A program made the position numbers and the translations under genes. A stretch of DNA of 64,000 nucleotides, taken from NCBI GenBank assembly GCA_002256005.1, contig NKIQ01000010.1, positions 1 to 64,000 of the forward strand. Direction: 5' to 3'. The DNA is from Alphaproteobacteria bacterium PA4 (lineage in GTDB: Bacteria; Pseudomonadota; Alphaproteobacteria; Sphingomonadales; Sphingomonadaceae). Below are positions 26,506 to 35,001 of this stretch, in pieces (position 1 is the first letter of the stretch; the number at the start of each line of letters is the position of its first letter). Under the pieces are notes generated by a model. It saw only the letters and a program-made list of their open reading frames with translations, searched no databases and was not told where the DNA came from.

Positions 26506-27279
26506 ATGAAGCGGATGATGATGGCAGCGGCGCTGCTGCTGGCCGGGGCGGCCCAGGCCCAGACGATGACGGCGGCCCCGGCCGCCCCCGCCGCCCCGAT
26601 GAGCGCCATGCCGCCGGGCTATCTTGCCGGCAAGCCGCCGGTCGAGATCCTGAAGCTGCTGCCGCCGCCACCGAAGCCGGGCTCGGCAGCGGATTATGCC
26701 GACCGCGAAATCTATACGCTGACCGCCAACACCATCGGCGATCCGATCTGGGAGCGCGCCAAAAGCCAGCTCAACCCGACCAGCCCGGAGTTCGTGAAGC
26801 AATTGTCCTGCGCGCTCGGCACGCAGATCTCGCCGCAGGGAACGCCCTTCACCTTCCAGATGTTCGCCCGCGCCGGCATCGACCTGTCGGGGCCGATGAC
26901 GGTGGCCAAGGAATTCTACAAGCGGCCGCGGCCCTTCACCACCGACAAGGGCAAGGCCTGCGACCCCATCAGCGACGATGGCGTCGGCGCCCGGCTGGGC
27001 TGGTCCTATCCCAGCGGCCATTCCGGCATCGGCTGGCTGTGGGCGCTGATCCTGTCGGACGCGGCGCCGGCGCATGCCGAGGCGCTGCGCAGCTTCGGCG
27101 TCGCCACCGGTGACCTGCGCATCGCCTGCCGCGTCCATTGGCTGAGCGATGTCGCCGCCGGCCGCGTGCTCGGCACCGCCGTTTACCAGCGCATCGCCGA
27201 AACCCCGGACTATCGCGCCGATGTCGAGCGCGCGCGCGACGAGCTCGCCAAGGCGCCGCCGCTGAAGTGCAGCAATTGA
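26506..27279 (+). CDS. Class A acid phosphatase (PAP2 family), first copy
   Basis: Exported non-specific acid phosphatase of 257 residues. Signal peptide about 1-19 (MKRMMMAAALLLAGAAQA), then an Ala/Pro-rich stretch. The PAP2 triad motifs are complete: KEFYKRPRP (KxxxxxxRP), YPSGHSG and CRVHWLSD. Family members hydrolyse phosphomonoesters in the periplasm. GAAGGGAA precedes the ATG at 26506. The stop overlaps the next gene start (TGATG), so the two phosphatases are coupled. Confidence 0.88.
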   Translation: MKRMMMAAALLLAGAAQAQTMTAAPAAPAAPMSAMPPGYLAGKPPVEILKLLPPPPKPGSAADYADREIYTLTANTIGDPIWERAKSQLNPTSPEFVKQLSCALGTQISPQGTPFTFQMFARAGIDLSGPMTVAKEFYKRPRPFTTDKGKACDPISDDGVGARLGWSYPSGHSGIGWLWALILSDAAPAHAEALRSFGVATGDLRIACRVHWLSDVAAGRVLGTAVYQRIAETPDYRADVERARDELAKAPPLKCSN

Positions 27280-28025
27280 TGCGGCGGCGGCTGTTGCTCG
27301 GCGCCGGCGTGCTGCTCGCCGGCGCGGCGGCGCTGGGCTGGGCGCTCGACCGGCCGCCGGGCTATGGCGCCACCATCGCTTGGGCTGCGCTGCTGCCGGG
27401 GCCGCCGGCTGCGGGTTCGACGGTGGATCGTGCCGATCGCGCCGCCTTTGCCGCCACCGGCGCCGGCATCGATGGCCCGCGCTGGCGGCAGGCGGCGACG
27501 GAAATCTATCCGTCCAGCGATGCCGTCACCGCCGAAATCGCCTGTGCGCTCGGCCGGCGCATCTCGGCCGACACGACGCCTGCCACCATCCGGCTGGTCA
27601 CCCGCGCCGCCACCGACATGCAGGGTCCGGCCGAAGCCGCGAAGCGCGCCTATCGCCGCAACCGGCCCTATGTCGGCGCCGCCGACACGCGCACCTGCGA
27701 TCCGCGCACGCTCGGCGGCATCGGCGGCAGCACCGGCGGCGTGCTGAGCTATGCCTATCCCAGCGGTCATGCCGCCTTCGGCCGCATCACGGCGCTCACC
27801 CTGGCGGCGGTGCTGCCGGACCGCGCCGCCGCGCTGCGCGCCTGGGGTGACCGGCTGGGCGACAACCGCCTCGTCTGCCGCGTGCACTGGCAAAGCGATG
27901 TCGCGGCCGGGCGCACACTCGCCGATGCGCTCTACCCGAAGCTGGCAGCCCTGCCGGCGTTCCGCGCCGATGTGGCAGCGGCGCGGGCGGAACTGCTGCA
28001 GGCGCCGGCGGCGACCGGCTGCTGA
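27279..28025 (+). CDS. Class A acid phosphatase (PAP2 family), second copy
   Basis: 248-residue paralogue of the preceding gene. The N terminus is a hydrophobic anchor or signal peptide (RRRLLLGAGVLLAGAAALGWAL), and the PAP2 motifs are KRAYRRNRP, YPSGHAA and CRVHWQSD, all intact. The arginine-led signal without a clear Ala-X-Ala site suggests it might stay membrane-anchored. The last 230 bases are also open, antisense, as the unnatural extension of priA. Confidence 0.86.
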   Translation: MRRRLLLGAGVLLAGAAALGWALDRPPGYGATIAWAALLPGPPAAGSTVDRADRAAFAATGAGIDGPRWRQAATEIYPSSDAVTAEIACALGRRISADTTPATIRLVTRAATDMQGPAEAAKRAYRRNRPYVGAADTRTCDPRTLGGIGGSTGGVLSYAYPSGHAAFGRITALTLAAVLPDRAAALRAWGDRLGDNRLVCRVHWQSDVAAGRTLADALYPKLAALPAFRADVAAARAELLQAPAATGC

Positions 28026-30408
28026 CGCCTTCTGCGAATTTGGATGGAGAGGGACTGACAGGAAGCAGCCTCCGGCGGCTGGGGCCTCGGGCCCCAGACC
28101 CCATTGGCTGGCTGTCGCAAGGCACCACGGGCGGCTTTCCAGGCCAGATCAAAGCAAAATGGGGTCTGGGGCCTAAGGCCCCCGCCGCCGGAGGCTCTGT
28201 CGTCAGCCAATGTGTTATCTCTGCCGTGATTTCGAACAGCTCCGCCCTGTAGGGGTCGACATCCACCACCACCCGCACAGTGCCGGGAAAGGTCATCGCC
28301 CCCAGCCAGCCGCGGATGATCGTCTGCAACGCCAGTGTGCGCCGCGCCTGCACCAGCAGCCGCTGGCGGTGGCGGCCGCGCAGCATGGCGAGCGGCGCCG
28401 GGGTGGGGCCGAGCACGCTCAGCCCTTCGCGTTGCGGCGCGGCCGCGCCGATGGCGCGGGCGGCGGCGAGCGCGGCGGCTTCATCCTCGCTCGACACGAT
28501 GATGGCGGCGAGCCGGCCGAACGGCGGCAGGTTGAGGTCGCGCCGTGCCTCGGTTTCGGCGGCGTAGAAGGCGGCGGCATCACCCGCGACCAGCGCCTGC
28601 ATCAGCCGCGCCTCCGGCTGGTGGGTCTGGATCAGCACCTGCCCCGGCTTGGCGCCGCGCCCGGCCCGGCCCGCCACCTGCGCCACCTGCTGGAAGGTGC
28701 GCTCGCCAGCACGCAGGTCGCCGCCGGACAGGCCGAGATCGGCATCGACGACGCCGACCAGCGTCAGATCGGGGAAATGATAGCCCTTGGTGACCATCTG
28801 CGTGCCGATGAGCAGGTCGATCTCGCGCGCTTCCACCGCCGTCACCAGCGCCGCCGCCCGCGCTGGGGAATTGATGGTGTCGGAGGTGACCAGCGCCAGC
28901 CGCGCCTCCGGCCACAGCCGCCGCACCTCCTCGGCGATGCGCTCCACACCCGGCCCGCAGGCGACCAGCGAATCGGCCTCGCCGCATTCGGGGCAGGCTT
29001 GCGGCACCGGCGCGACATGGCCGCAATGATGGCAGGCCAGCCGCCGCGACAGGCGATGCTCGACCATCCAGGCCGTGCAATTGGGGCAATGAATGTGCGT
29101 GCCGCAGTGCCGGCACAAAGTGAGCGGCGCATAGCCGCGCCGGTTGAGGAACAGCAGCCCCTGCTCGCCCTTCGCCAGCGTCGCCGTCACCGCGGCGACG
29201 AGCGGCGGGCTCAGCCAATGCCCGCGCGGCGGCGGATAGCGCCGCATGTCGATGGCGCGAATGTCGGGCATCGTCGCGCCACCGAAGCGGGACGGCAGTT
29301 TCAGATGGCGATAGGTGCCGCGCGCCGCCTGCACCTGCGTCTCGATCGCCGGGGTGGCGGTGGCCAGCACCACCGTCGCCGCTTCCTCCCGCGCCCGCAT
29401 CACCGCCACGTCGCGGGCGTGGTAATGCACGCCCTCTTCCTGCTTGAAGCTGGTTTCATGCGCTTCATCGACGATGGTGACGCGCAGATCCCGGAACGGC
29501 AGGAACAGCGCCGAGCGCGCACCGACCACCACCCGTGCCCGGCCATCGGCGATGGCGGCCCAGGCGGCGCGGCGCTCGCTGGTCTTCAGATCGCTGTGCC
29601 AGGCCAGCGGCACCACGCCGAAGCGCGCCGCAAAGCGCGCCAGCCAGGGCGCCGTCAATGCGATTTCGGGCAGCAGCACCAGCGCCTGGCCGCCACCCCT
29701 GAGCGCTGCCGCAATCGCTTCGAAATAGACCTCGGTCTTCCCCGATCCGGTGACGCCTTCGAGGAGGAAGGGCGCAAAGCCGCCCGCCGTCACCGCCGCG
29801 GCGATCTCGCCGGCGACCGCGGCCTGCGCCGCCTCCAGCTGCGGCGGGGCGTGATCGGGGTCGGGCACGTCCGGATCGGCATCGCTGCTGACGGTGACGG
29901 GCAGCAGCGTGCCGGCGCTGACCAGCCCGCGGATGACGGCATCCGAGACAGCGGCGATGCGGGCGAGGTCGCGCACCACGCCCTGCCGGCCATCGAGCTT
30001 CTCCAGCGCCGCCAACCGCGCCGGGGTCATCCGCTCCGGCAGCGGGCCACCGGGGCGATATTCGGTGACCTGCCGCGCGTCCATGAACGCCACCGACGGC
30101 CAGACCATCCGGATGACGCCGGCCAATGGGCTCAGATAATAATCCGCCACCCAGTCGCACAGCCGGCGCAGCGGTGCGGCCAGCGGTGGCACATCGAGGC
30201 GGGCGCTGACCGGGCGCAGGCGATTTCGGGGGATTTCGGGAGCGTCCAGGGCCTCGCGATCCCACACCACCCCGGTGATGGTACGCGGCCCCAGCGGCAC
30301 CAGCACGGCATCGCCCGGCGCCAGCGCCATGCCCGCCGGCACGGCGTAATCCAGCGCCCCCAGCCCATGCTGGAACACGACGACACGCACGGATGGGGTT
30401 TCACTCAC
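27796..30408 (-). CDS. priA: Primosomal protein N' (PriA helicase) with an extended, unnatural C terminus
   Basis: Replication-restart 3'-5' helicase. Conserved residues 1 to about 720: 3'-BD start (VRVVVFQHGLGALDYAVP), Walker A GVTGSGKTEVY, VDEAHE, the zinc-cysteine region CRHCGTHIHCPNC ... CHHCG ... CPECG, and helicase motifs ending GRAGRG. The conserved protein reaches VVVDVDPY at 28249, close to where PriA normally ends. Here no stop follows: the frame runs about 29 residues, through repeat copy F, then antisense through the end of the phosphatase gene to 27796, adding about 150 residues. The start is GTG at 30408 (no suitable ATG). Helicase function is probably intact; the tail may be degraded or tolerated. 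Confidence 0.8.
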   Translation of the reverse strand: MSETPSVRVVVFQHGLGALDYAVPAGMALAPGDAVLVPLGPRTITGVVWDREALDAPEIPRNRLRPVSARLDVPPLAAPLRRLCDWVADYYLSPLAGVIRMVWPSVAFMDARQVTEYRPGGPLPERMTPARLAALEKLDGRQGVVRDLARIAAVSDAVIRGLVSAGTLLPVTVSSDADPDVPDPDHAPPQLEAAQAAVAGEIAAAVTAGGFAPFLLEGVTGSGKTEVYFEAIAAALRGGGQALVLLPEIALTAPWLARFAARFGVVPLAWHSDLKTSERRAAWAAIADGRARVVVGARSALFLPFRDLRVTIVDEAHETSFKQEEGVHYHARDVAVMRAREEAATVVLATATPAIETQVQAARGTYRHLKLPSRFGGATMPDIRAIDMRRYPPPRGHWLSPPLVAAVTATLAKGEQGLLFLNRRGYAPLTLCRHCGTHIHCPNCTAWMVEHRLSRRLACHHCGHVAPVPQACPECGEADSLVACGPGVERIAEEVRRLWPEARLALVTSDTINSPARAAALVTAVEAREIDLLIGTQMVTKGYHFPDLTLVGVVDADLGLSGGDLRAGERTFQQVAQVAGRAGRGAKPGQVLIQTHQPEARLMQALVAGDAAAFYAAETEARRDLNLPPFGRLAAIIVSSEDEAAALAAARAIGAAAPQREGLSVLGPTPAPLAMLRGRHRQRLLVQARRTLALQTIIRGWLGAMTFPGTVRVVVDVDPYRAELFEITAEITHWLTTEPPAAGALGPRPHFALIWPGKPPVVPCDSQPMGSGARGPSRRRLLPVSPSPSKFAEGVSSRSPPAPAAVPPAPLPHRRGTPAGLPASGRAHRRVCARPRHRFASARGRRGGCRPAGHPRRAARRRGPAAPPPG
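28068..28195. repeat. Palindromic intergenic element, copy F
   Basis: Left arm 28068-28104, inverted right arm 28159-28195 (with CCCCCGCC in place of CCCCAGCC). The spacer is of the same class as copies A, H and K. Lies between the convergent phosphatase and priA genes, and is read through by the priA frame. Confidence 0.9.
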
Positions 30409-30426
30409 CCCGTGCACGTAATGCCC

Positions 30427-30457
30427 ACCTCCCCCTCCCTGCAAGGGAGGGGGAGGG
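30427..30457. repeat. Short palindrome upstream of purB
   Basis: CCTCCCCCTCCCT, three bases, then the inverted copy AGGGAGGGGGAGG, between the divergent priA and purB genes. The composition resembles the yciB/pspF palindrome. It could be a regulatory site or a relic; nothing in the sequence decides. Confidence 0.65.
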
Positions 30458-30491
30458 TGTCGTAACCCGCCGGCAACGAACGGAGCCCCTG

Positions 30492-31790
30492 ATGATCCCC
30501 CGCTATTCCCGCCCCGACATGGTTGCCATCTGGGAACCCGAAACCCGCTTCCGGATCTGGTTCGAGATCGAGGCGCACGCCATGGACGCGCTGGTGGAAT
30601 TGGGCGTCGTCCCCGCCGATGCGGCAAAGGCGGTGTGGGAACGCGGCAAGTTCGAGGTCGCCCGCATCGACGAGATCGAGCGCGAGACGAAGCATGACGT
30701 CATCGCCTTCCTCACCAACCTCGCCGAACATGTGGGGCCGGAAGCGCGCTTCGTCCACCAGGGCATGACCAGCTCTGACGTGCTCGACACCTGCCTTAAC
30801 GTCCAGCTCGTCCGCGCCGCCGATATCCTCATCGCCGATACCGACGCGCTGCTCGCCGCCATCAAGCGCCGGGCGCTGGAGCACAAGCACACGCCGACGA
30901 TGGGCCGCAGCCATGGCATCCATGCCGAGCCGACCACCTTCGGCCTGAAACTCGCCCAGGCCTATGCCGAGTTCAGTCGCTGCCGCGCCCGGCTGGTGAT
31001 GGCCCGTGAAGAAATCGCCACCTGCGCCATTTCCGGCGCCGTCGGCACCTTTGCCAACATCGATCCCGCCGTCGAAGCGCATGTGGCCAGGGCGATGGGG
31101 CTGGCGGTGGAGCCGGTTTCCACCCAGGTCATCCCGCGCGATCGCCACGCCATGTTCTTTGCCACGCTCGGCGTCGTCGCCGGCAGCGTCGAGCGGCTCG
31201 CCACCGAAATCCGCCACCTGCAACGCACCGAAGTGCTGGAGGCGGAGGAATATTTCGCCCCCGGCCAAAAGGGCAGCAGCGCCATGCCGCACAAGCGAAA
31301 TCCGGTGCTGACCGAGAACCTCACCGGCCTCGCCCGCCTCGTCCGCGGCTATGTCACCCCGGCGCTGGAAAATGTCGCGCTCTGGCACGAACGCGACATC
31401 TCGCACTCCTCCGTCGAACGCATGATCGGCCCCGATGCGACGGTGACGCTCGATTTCGCCCTGCACCGCCTGACGAATGTGGTCGACAAATTGCTGATCT
31501 ATCCCGATCGCATGCTGAAGAACCTCAACAAGATGGGCGGCCTCATCCACTCCCAGCGCATCCTGCTCGCCCTGACGCAAGCCGGCGCCAGCCGCGAAGA
31601 CAGCTACCGCCTCGTCCAGCGCAACGCGATGCAGGTCTGGGAATCCGACGGCCAGCTGCAACTGCTCGACCTGCTCGCCGCCGACCCCGACGTCACCGCC
31701 CTCCTCCCCCGCGCCCAACTCGAACCGCTGTTCGACCTCGGCTATCACTTGAAGCACGTGGACACGATTTTCGATCGGGTGTTTGGGTGA
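30492..31790 (+). CDS. purB: Adenylosuccinate lyase
   Basis: Purine-pathway enzyme acting twice: SAICAR to AICAR and adenylosuccinate to AMP, each releasing fumarate. 432 residues: the fumarase/aspartase superfamily signature SSAMPHKRNP (catalytic Ser loop), TSSDVLDTCLNVQL, and GRSHGIHAEPTTFG with the catalytic His. The length fits the short PurB class. The ATG at 30492 starts MIPRYSRPDMVAIWEPE, the normal N terminus. Divergent from priA; followed by the left arm of a split repeat. Confidence 0.95.
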   Translation: MIPRYSRPDMVAIWEPETRFRIWFEIEAHAMDALVELGVVPADAAKAVWERGKFEVARIDEIERETKHDVIAFLTNLAEHVGPEARFVHQGMTSSDVLDTCLNVQLVRAADILIADTDALLAAIKRRALEHKHTPTMGRSHGIHAEPTTFGLKLAQAYAEFSRCRARLVMAREEIATCAISGAVGTFANIDPAVEAHVARAMGLAVEPVSTQVIPRDRHAMFFATLGVVAGSVERLATEIRHLQRTEVLEAEEYFAPGQKGSSAMPHKRNPVLTENLTGLARLVRGYVTPALENVALWHERDISHSSVERMIGPDATVTLDFALHRLTNVVDKLLIYPDRMLKNLNKMGGLIHSQRILLALTQAGASREDSYRLVQRNAMQVWESDGQLQLLDLLAADPDVTALLPRAQLEPLFDLGYHLKHVDTIFDRVFG

Positions 31791-31820
31791 GGGGTGGAGC
31801 GCGTGGGTAGTTGAAAAAGA

Positions 31821-31856
31821 GCCTCCGGCGGCTGGGGCCTTGGCCCCAGACCCCAT
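31821..31856. repeat. Palindromic element copy G, left arm (split)
   Basis: Complete left arm (GCCTCCGGCGGCTGGGGCC ... CCCCAT) without its partner nearby. The matching right arm is at 33991-34027, 2.1 kb downstream, and lower-GC DNA lies between. Confidence 0.88.
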
Positions 31857-32280
31857 TCGTCTTTTGGCAAGGCCTCAAAGGCGCGCTGTTGAGCGGATTG
31901 TCCGCTTCCGACTCTAACTCAGTCGTTAGCCGGCGGGATTTGGAACGGCAGCTTCTGCTGGAGCCTGTCATCAGCGCGCTCGAAGTGGTCTGGAAGCAGT
32001 GCATCCTAATCGCGTTCCGTCATTATGCTGGAAACGGGCCGCGTGATTTATTTGTCTGATTGAGGGTGACGTAGCCGAACTGCCTTTAACTGTGTCCCAC
32101 GCAAATTGCCTCGCCACGATAGACATTAACCTCTACGACGAGGCGTTCTGATTTTCTACGCATGCCGTCCTCGCAGCGATGGCCCCTTCAAGTTGATGCG
32201 ATGCGCCCTCCGTAATGGCCGATTAACGATCGCGTCGGTCATCTGAACTGAAGTCCCCAGTCTTTCGGCCGGAGCTCCGT

Positions 32281-32706
32281 TCAAATTCCTTCGGCCATTG
32301 CAGTCCCGGCGGTAAGGACAGCCGCCATGGTTGCCGGCGATGGAGCTGCTGCTGCAGCCACCAGAGCAAGGCCAAGGTCGAGAACTTTGGCCAGCTTCTT
32401 CAAAAGCTCCGAAATATCGTTTATCTTTTTGATTTTAGCTTGCGCGTCTGCCGACACTTTCCCGACAGTCGCGAGTTCGTCCTCGAAATCCGCAAGTCCA
32501 GCAAGCACGCTTGCCGCAGTCAGCTTTGAGTTGAGCGCCGTAAGGCTGTTGAGTTGGCCATCAAGGCGCTGTACCTGTAACTCCCAGAGGAGCCCATCAG
32601 CGTGTCCTTGAGGCTTTGGGCCAAGAGAAAGCTTGGCCGCAAGAACCTTTTTTGCGCCCTCAGCGCAGAGGTCGGCGACACGACCGAGATCATTAGCGAT
32701 TGCCAC
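32281..32706 (-). CDS. Unrecognised protein with Ala-rich hydrophobic C terminus
   Basis: 141 residues from a GTG at 32706, which follows the stop of the lipoprotein gene by ten bases with AGGAG well placed; a longer frame upstream overlaps that gene. The product is helical (LWELQVQRLDGQLNSLTALNSKL) with a Lys-rich middle and a hydrophobic Ala-rich end (LVAAAAAPSPATMAAVLTAG) that could be one membrane segment. No family recognised. The composition is less GC-rich than neighbours. Probably co-transcribed with the lipoprotein gene upstream and functionally tied to it. Confidence 0.55.
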   Translation of the reverse strand: MAIANDLGRVADLCAEGAKKVLAAKLSLGPKPQGHADGLLWELQVQRLDGQLNSLTALNSKLTAASVLAGLADFEDELATVGKVSADAQAKIKKINDISELLKKLAKVLDLGLALVAAAAAPSPATMAAVLTAGTAMAEGI

Positions 32707-32716
32707 TTTACGTCTC

Positions 32717-33577
32717 CTAGCCAAATGCTTTGCGGACGGCCGCAACCTTTTCGTCAAGTTCGGCCCCGATGGCGTACAGCTTTTGCGCCAGATCTTTTGC
32801 CTTCAGCTTTGTCTTCGAAGACTGCAGTTCCGTTAGAGCTTTTGAGGCCGAAGCGAGGGACGCGTCATAGTCTTCGAGAGTACTTCTGCGTTTCGTCAAC
32901 ACAGCAAGCCGCTTGCAATATTCTTGCGCGAGCAGGAACCCACTGCTGCTGAACTTCGATGCCACTGACCCACTGCAAATCGCCGGAACGTCAGTACCGA
33001 TTGGGTCTCCCAGCCGGCCGATTGCCGTGGAAAAATAGTTGGAGAGATTGGACTGCTCGGCGTCGAGCCGGCCCCTTAACCGAGGCAAAACGATTTGACG
33101 CAACAGCCCATCAAGGACCTGCTGAGCGGCAGGTGCGCCATCGCCGATCAACTCCTTGAGTGTGTCTTCGCGCATCTTCTCCGCGGCGAACTTGACGAGG
33201 AGGCCGATCAGTCCCGAGACCGCATTGACCTGCCCTTGGTCGATACCAGGAATGGCGGACACGGATCCGGTTGCTGCGTCCAGTCCCGGCTGTACTGAAA
33301 AATTGCTCTCTGTAGCTGCAGAGAAAAGCGCCTTGAAGTAGCCTCCAAGTACATCATTCGCAGCAACGAGTCCTGCAGACGCCTTTAACTCGCTTACGCA
33401 GTTAGTGAGAGCGGGATTAAGGGCACGCTCGCGTTCGCAAGAACCCGAGATTTCGCCACTTACGTCGTTCCAGTTCTTCGATGCTACGGTAAGACGCAAT
33501 GAAATATCGCGCACAGCAGACAGGTCAGTACATCCAGCGAGCGCCAACACGGATGCCGCAATCGCGATGCGTTTCAT
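32717..33577 (-). CDS. Unrecognised lipoprotein
   Basis: 286 residues. The signal peptide ends in a lipobox (VLALAGC, lipidated Cys near residue 16), so it should be an envelope lipoprotein. The mature part is mostly helical with four further Cys (positions compatible with disulfides, for example CERERALNPALTNC) and a C-terminal Lys/Leu-rich coiled segment. I recognise no family. ATG at 33577; the next gene begins ten bases after its stop. Lower GC than the flanks, consistent with acquisition. Confidence 0.65.
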   Translation of the reverse strand: MKRIAIAASVLALAGCTDLSAVRDISLRLTVASKNWNDVSGEISGSCERERALNPALTNCVSELKASAGLVAANDVLGGYFKALFSAATESNFSVQPGLDAATGSVSAIPGIDQGQVNAVSGLIGLLVKFAAEKMREDTLKELIGDGAPAAQQVLDGLLRQIVLPRLRGRLDAEQSNLSNYFSTAIGRLGDPIGTDVPAICSGSVASKFSSSGFLLAQEYCKRLAVLTKRRSTLEDYDASLASASKALTELQSSKTKLKAKDLAQKLYAIGAELDEKVAAVRKAFG

Positions 33578-33990
33578 AATCCCCCCGATCTCCTGGCAAA
33601 TAATTTCCTGCCCGATTCGGGTTGTAGCGCAGATGCCGATTTCGTCAAATTGAATATTCAGGATTAATTCAACGTCGCAACTGAAAATTATATATTTTAG
33701 CCTTATCAGACACTTAAGCGCAAGTTTATATCAAACTTCTTTTCGTTGCCGCACTCAGACGACGTTTTAGTAAGCGGTTGTACGAACGGCGTCTTTCCGG
33801 TGAGCGGACTAGCTGTAATAGGCTCACTTGCTGCGTTCTGCGTTCTGCGTTTCAGGCCAGACAATCGCTGAATGCCGGTTTCTCGCAAACTCTGCCGTTC
33901 TACGCATAGCGCGGCAACGGCAGGAAAGTCCTAGTTTGGGCTGTTCACAACGCTCTGCATAATGTCGTGATCTAACGACCACTACACCAA

Positions 33991-34027
33991 CCGGGGTCTG
34001 GGGCCGACGGCCCCAGCCGCCGGAGGC
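33991..34027. repeat. Palindromic element copy G, right arm (split)
   Basis: CCGGGGTCTGGGGCC ... GCCGCCGGAGGC, the inverted partner of the arm at 31821-31856. It lies just after the end of the esterase gene. Confidence 0.88.
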
Positions 34028-34036
34028 CCCTTCCTC

Positions 34037-34897
34037 CTACCCCAACAACCCCGCCCGCCGCAGCGCTGCGTCGATCGTCGCGGCGACGCCGGTCAGCGGG
34101 GATGCGGCGGTCGGGCGGGCCATCGCCACGCCGTCCGCCACGGCGGGCGCGATGCCCCAGAAGGCGGCGATCCGCCTTGTGGAGGACAGGCCGCAGTCGA
34201 GCATGAAGGGGGCGGGGCGGCCCAGGGCTTCGGCGCCGGTGGTGGCGATGGGGGTGCCGTGGCCGAGGCCGGGGATGGTGATGGCCTCAACGTGGTCGCC
34301 CCAGCGGCGCAGGCGGGCGCCGTTCAGCGTCGTGGTGCTGGTCGGCGCCAGTGGCAGGTGCTGGGCGCCCAGCCATTGCGCGATGATGGCTTCGGCGTTG
34401 AGCGGGGCGACGGTGGTATCGGCGTCGCCGTGCCAGACCGAGAGGCGCGGCCAGCGCCCATTGTGGGCCGGCACCAGCGCGGCGAGGCGGGGCGGCGGCG
34501 GCAGGCCCTGGCCGCGCATGCGTTCGAACGCGTCGGGGATGCCGCTGGCGACGCCATGGGGCAGCCCGGCGATGATGCCGCCGCCGGCGAAGCGGCCGGG
34601 GTGGGTGGCGAGCAGGGCCATCGCCATGGCGCCGCCGGCCGACAGCCCGGTGATGAACACGCGCACCGGATCGAGGGTGTGGCGGGCGAGCAGCGTGTCG
34701 ATCATCGCGATGATCGATTGCGCCTCGCCGCGGCCGCTGGCGGTGTCATTGGCCTGGAACCAGTTGAAGCAGAGATTGGCGTTGTTGGCGCGCTGCTGTT
34801 CGGGAAACAGCAGGGCAAAGCCGGCCCCATCGGCGAGGCGCGACCAGCCGCTGCCGCGATCATAATCCGCCGCGCTCTGCGTGCAGCCGTGCAGCAC
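34037..34897 (-). CDS. PHB depolymerase / esterase family protein lacking a normal start
   Basis: Alpha/beta hydrolase of the esterase-PHB depolymerase family. Visible: LHGCTQSAADYD, the nucleophile elbow TGLSAGGAMA, the acid region WHGDADTTV and the His in GLGHGTP. The annotated start is a GTG inside the conserved strand VVVLHGC, which is too late: in-frame sequence upstream (34898-35008) encodes conserved family residues (FGGNPGGLAGFVRIPPGLKPGAPLVV), but between the preceding in-frame TGA and this GTG there is no ATG, GTG or TTG. It overlaps the end of ccmI. It is therefore 5'-truncated, uses a CTG, or is a recent pseudogene. The normal signal peptide is missing. Confidence 0.6.
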   Translation of the reverse strand: MLHGCTQSAADYDRGSGWSRLADGAGFALLFPEQQRANNANLCFNWFQANDTASGRGEAQSIIAMIDTLLARHTLDPVRVFITGLSAGGAMAMALLATHPGRFAGGGIIAGLPHGVASGIPDAFERMRGQGLPPPPRLAALVPAHNGRWPRLSVWHGDADTTVAPLNAEAIIAQWLGAQHLPLAPTSTTTLNGARLRRWGDHVEAITIPGLGHGTPIATTGAEALGRPAPFMLDCGLSSTRRIAAFWGIAPAVADGVAMARPTAASPLTGVAATIDAALRRAGLLG

Positions 34898-35001
34898 GAC
34901 GACGAGCGGCGCGCCGGGTTTCAGCCCGGGCGGGATACGGACAAAACCTGCCAGCCCGCCGGGGTTGCCACCGAATTCGCCGATGGGGGTCAGCCGCGCG
35001 C

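Larger units (their letters stand above)
31857..33990. other. Lower-GC insert between the arms of repeat copy G
   Basis: About 2.1 kb of visibly lower G+C than the flanks. It holds two minus-strand genes (32281-32706 and 32717-33577). The 420 bases before them and about 410 after contain no supported gene. No transposase, integrase or flanking direct repeats were recognised, so the mechanism of arrival is open. Confidence 0.65.

Noticed and set aside
28210-30465. A 751-codon open frame on the plus strand
   Set aside because: Antisense to priA, whose helicase and zinc motifs are intact; the composition (many Arg, His, Gln) is typical of shadow frames.
33706-33888. A 60-codon frame in the lower-GC insert
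   Set aside because: No ribosome site or recognisable sequence, and it covers low-complexity direct repeats (TTCTGCG units).
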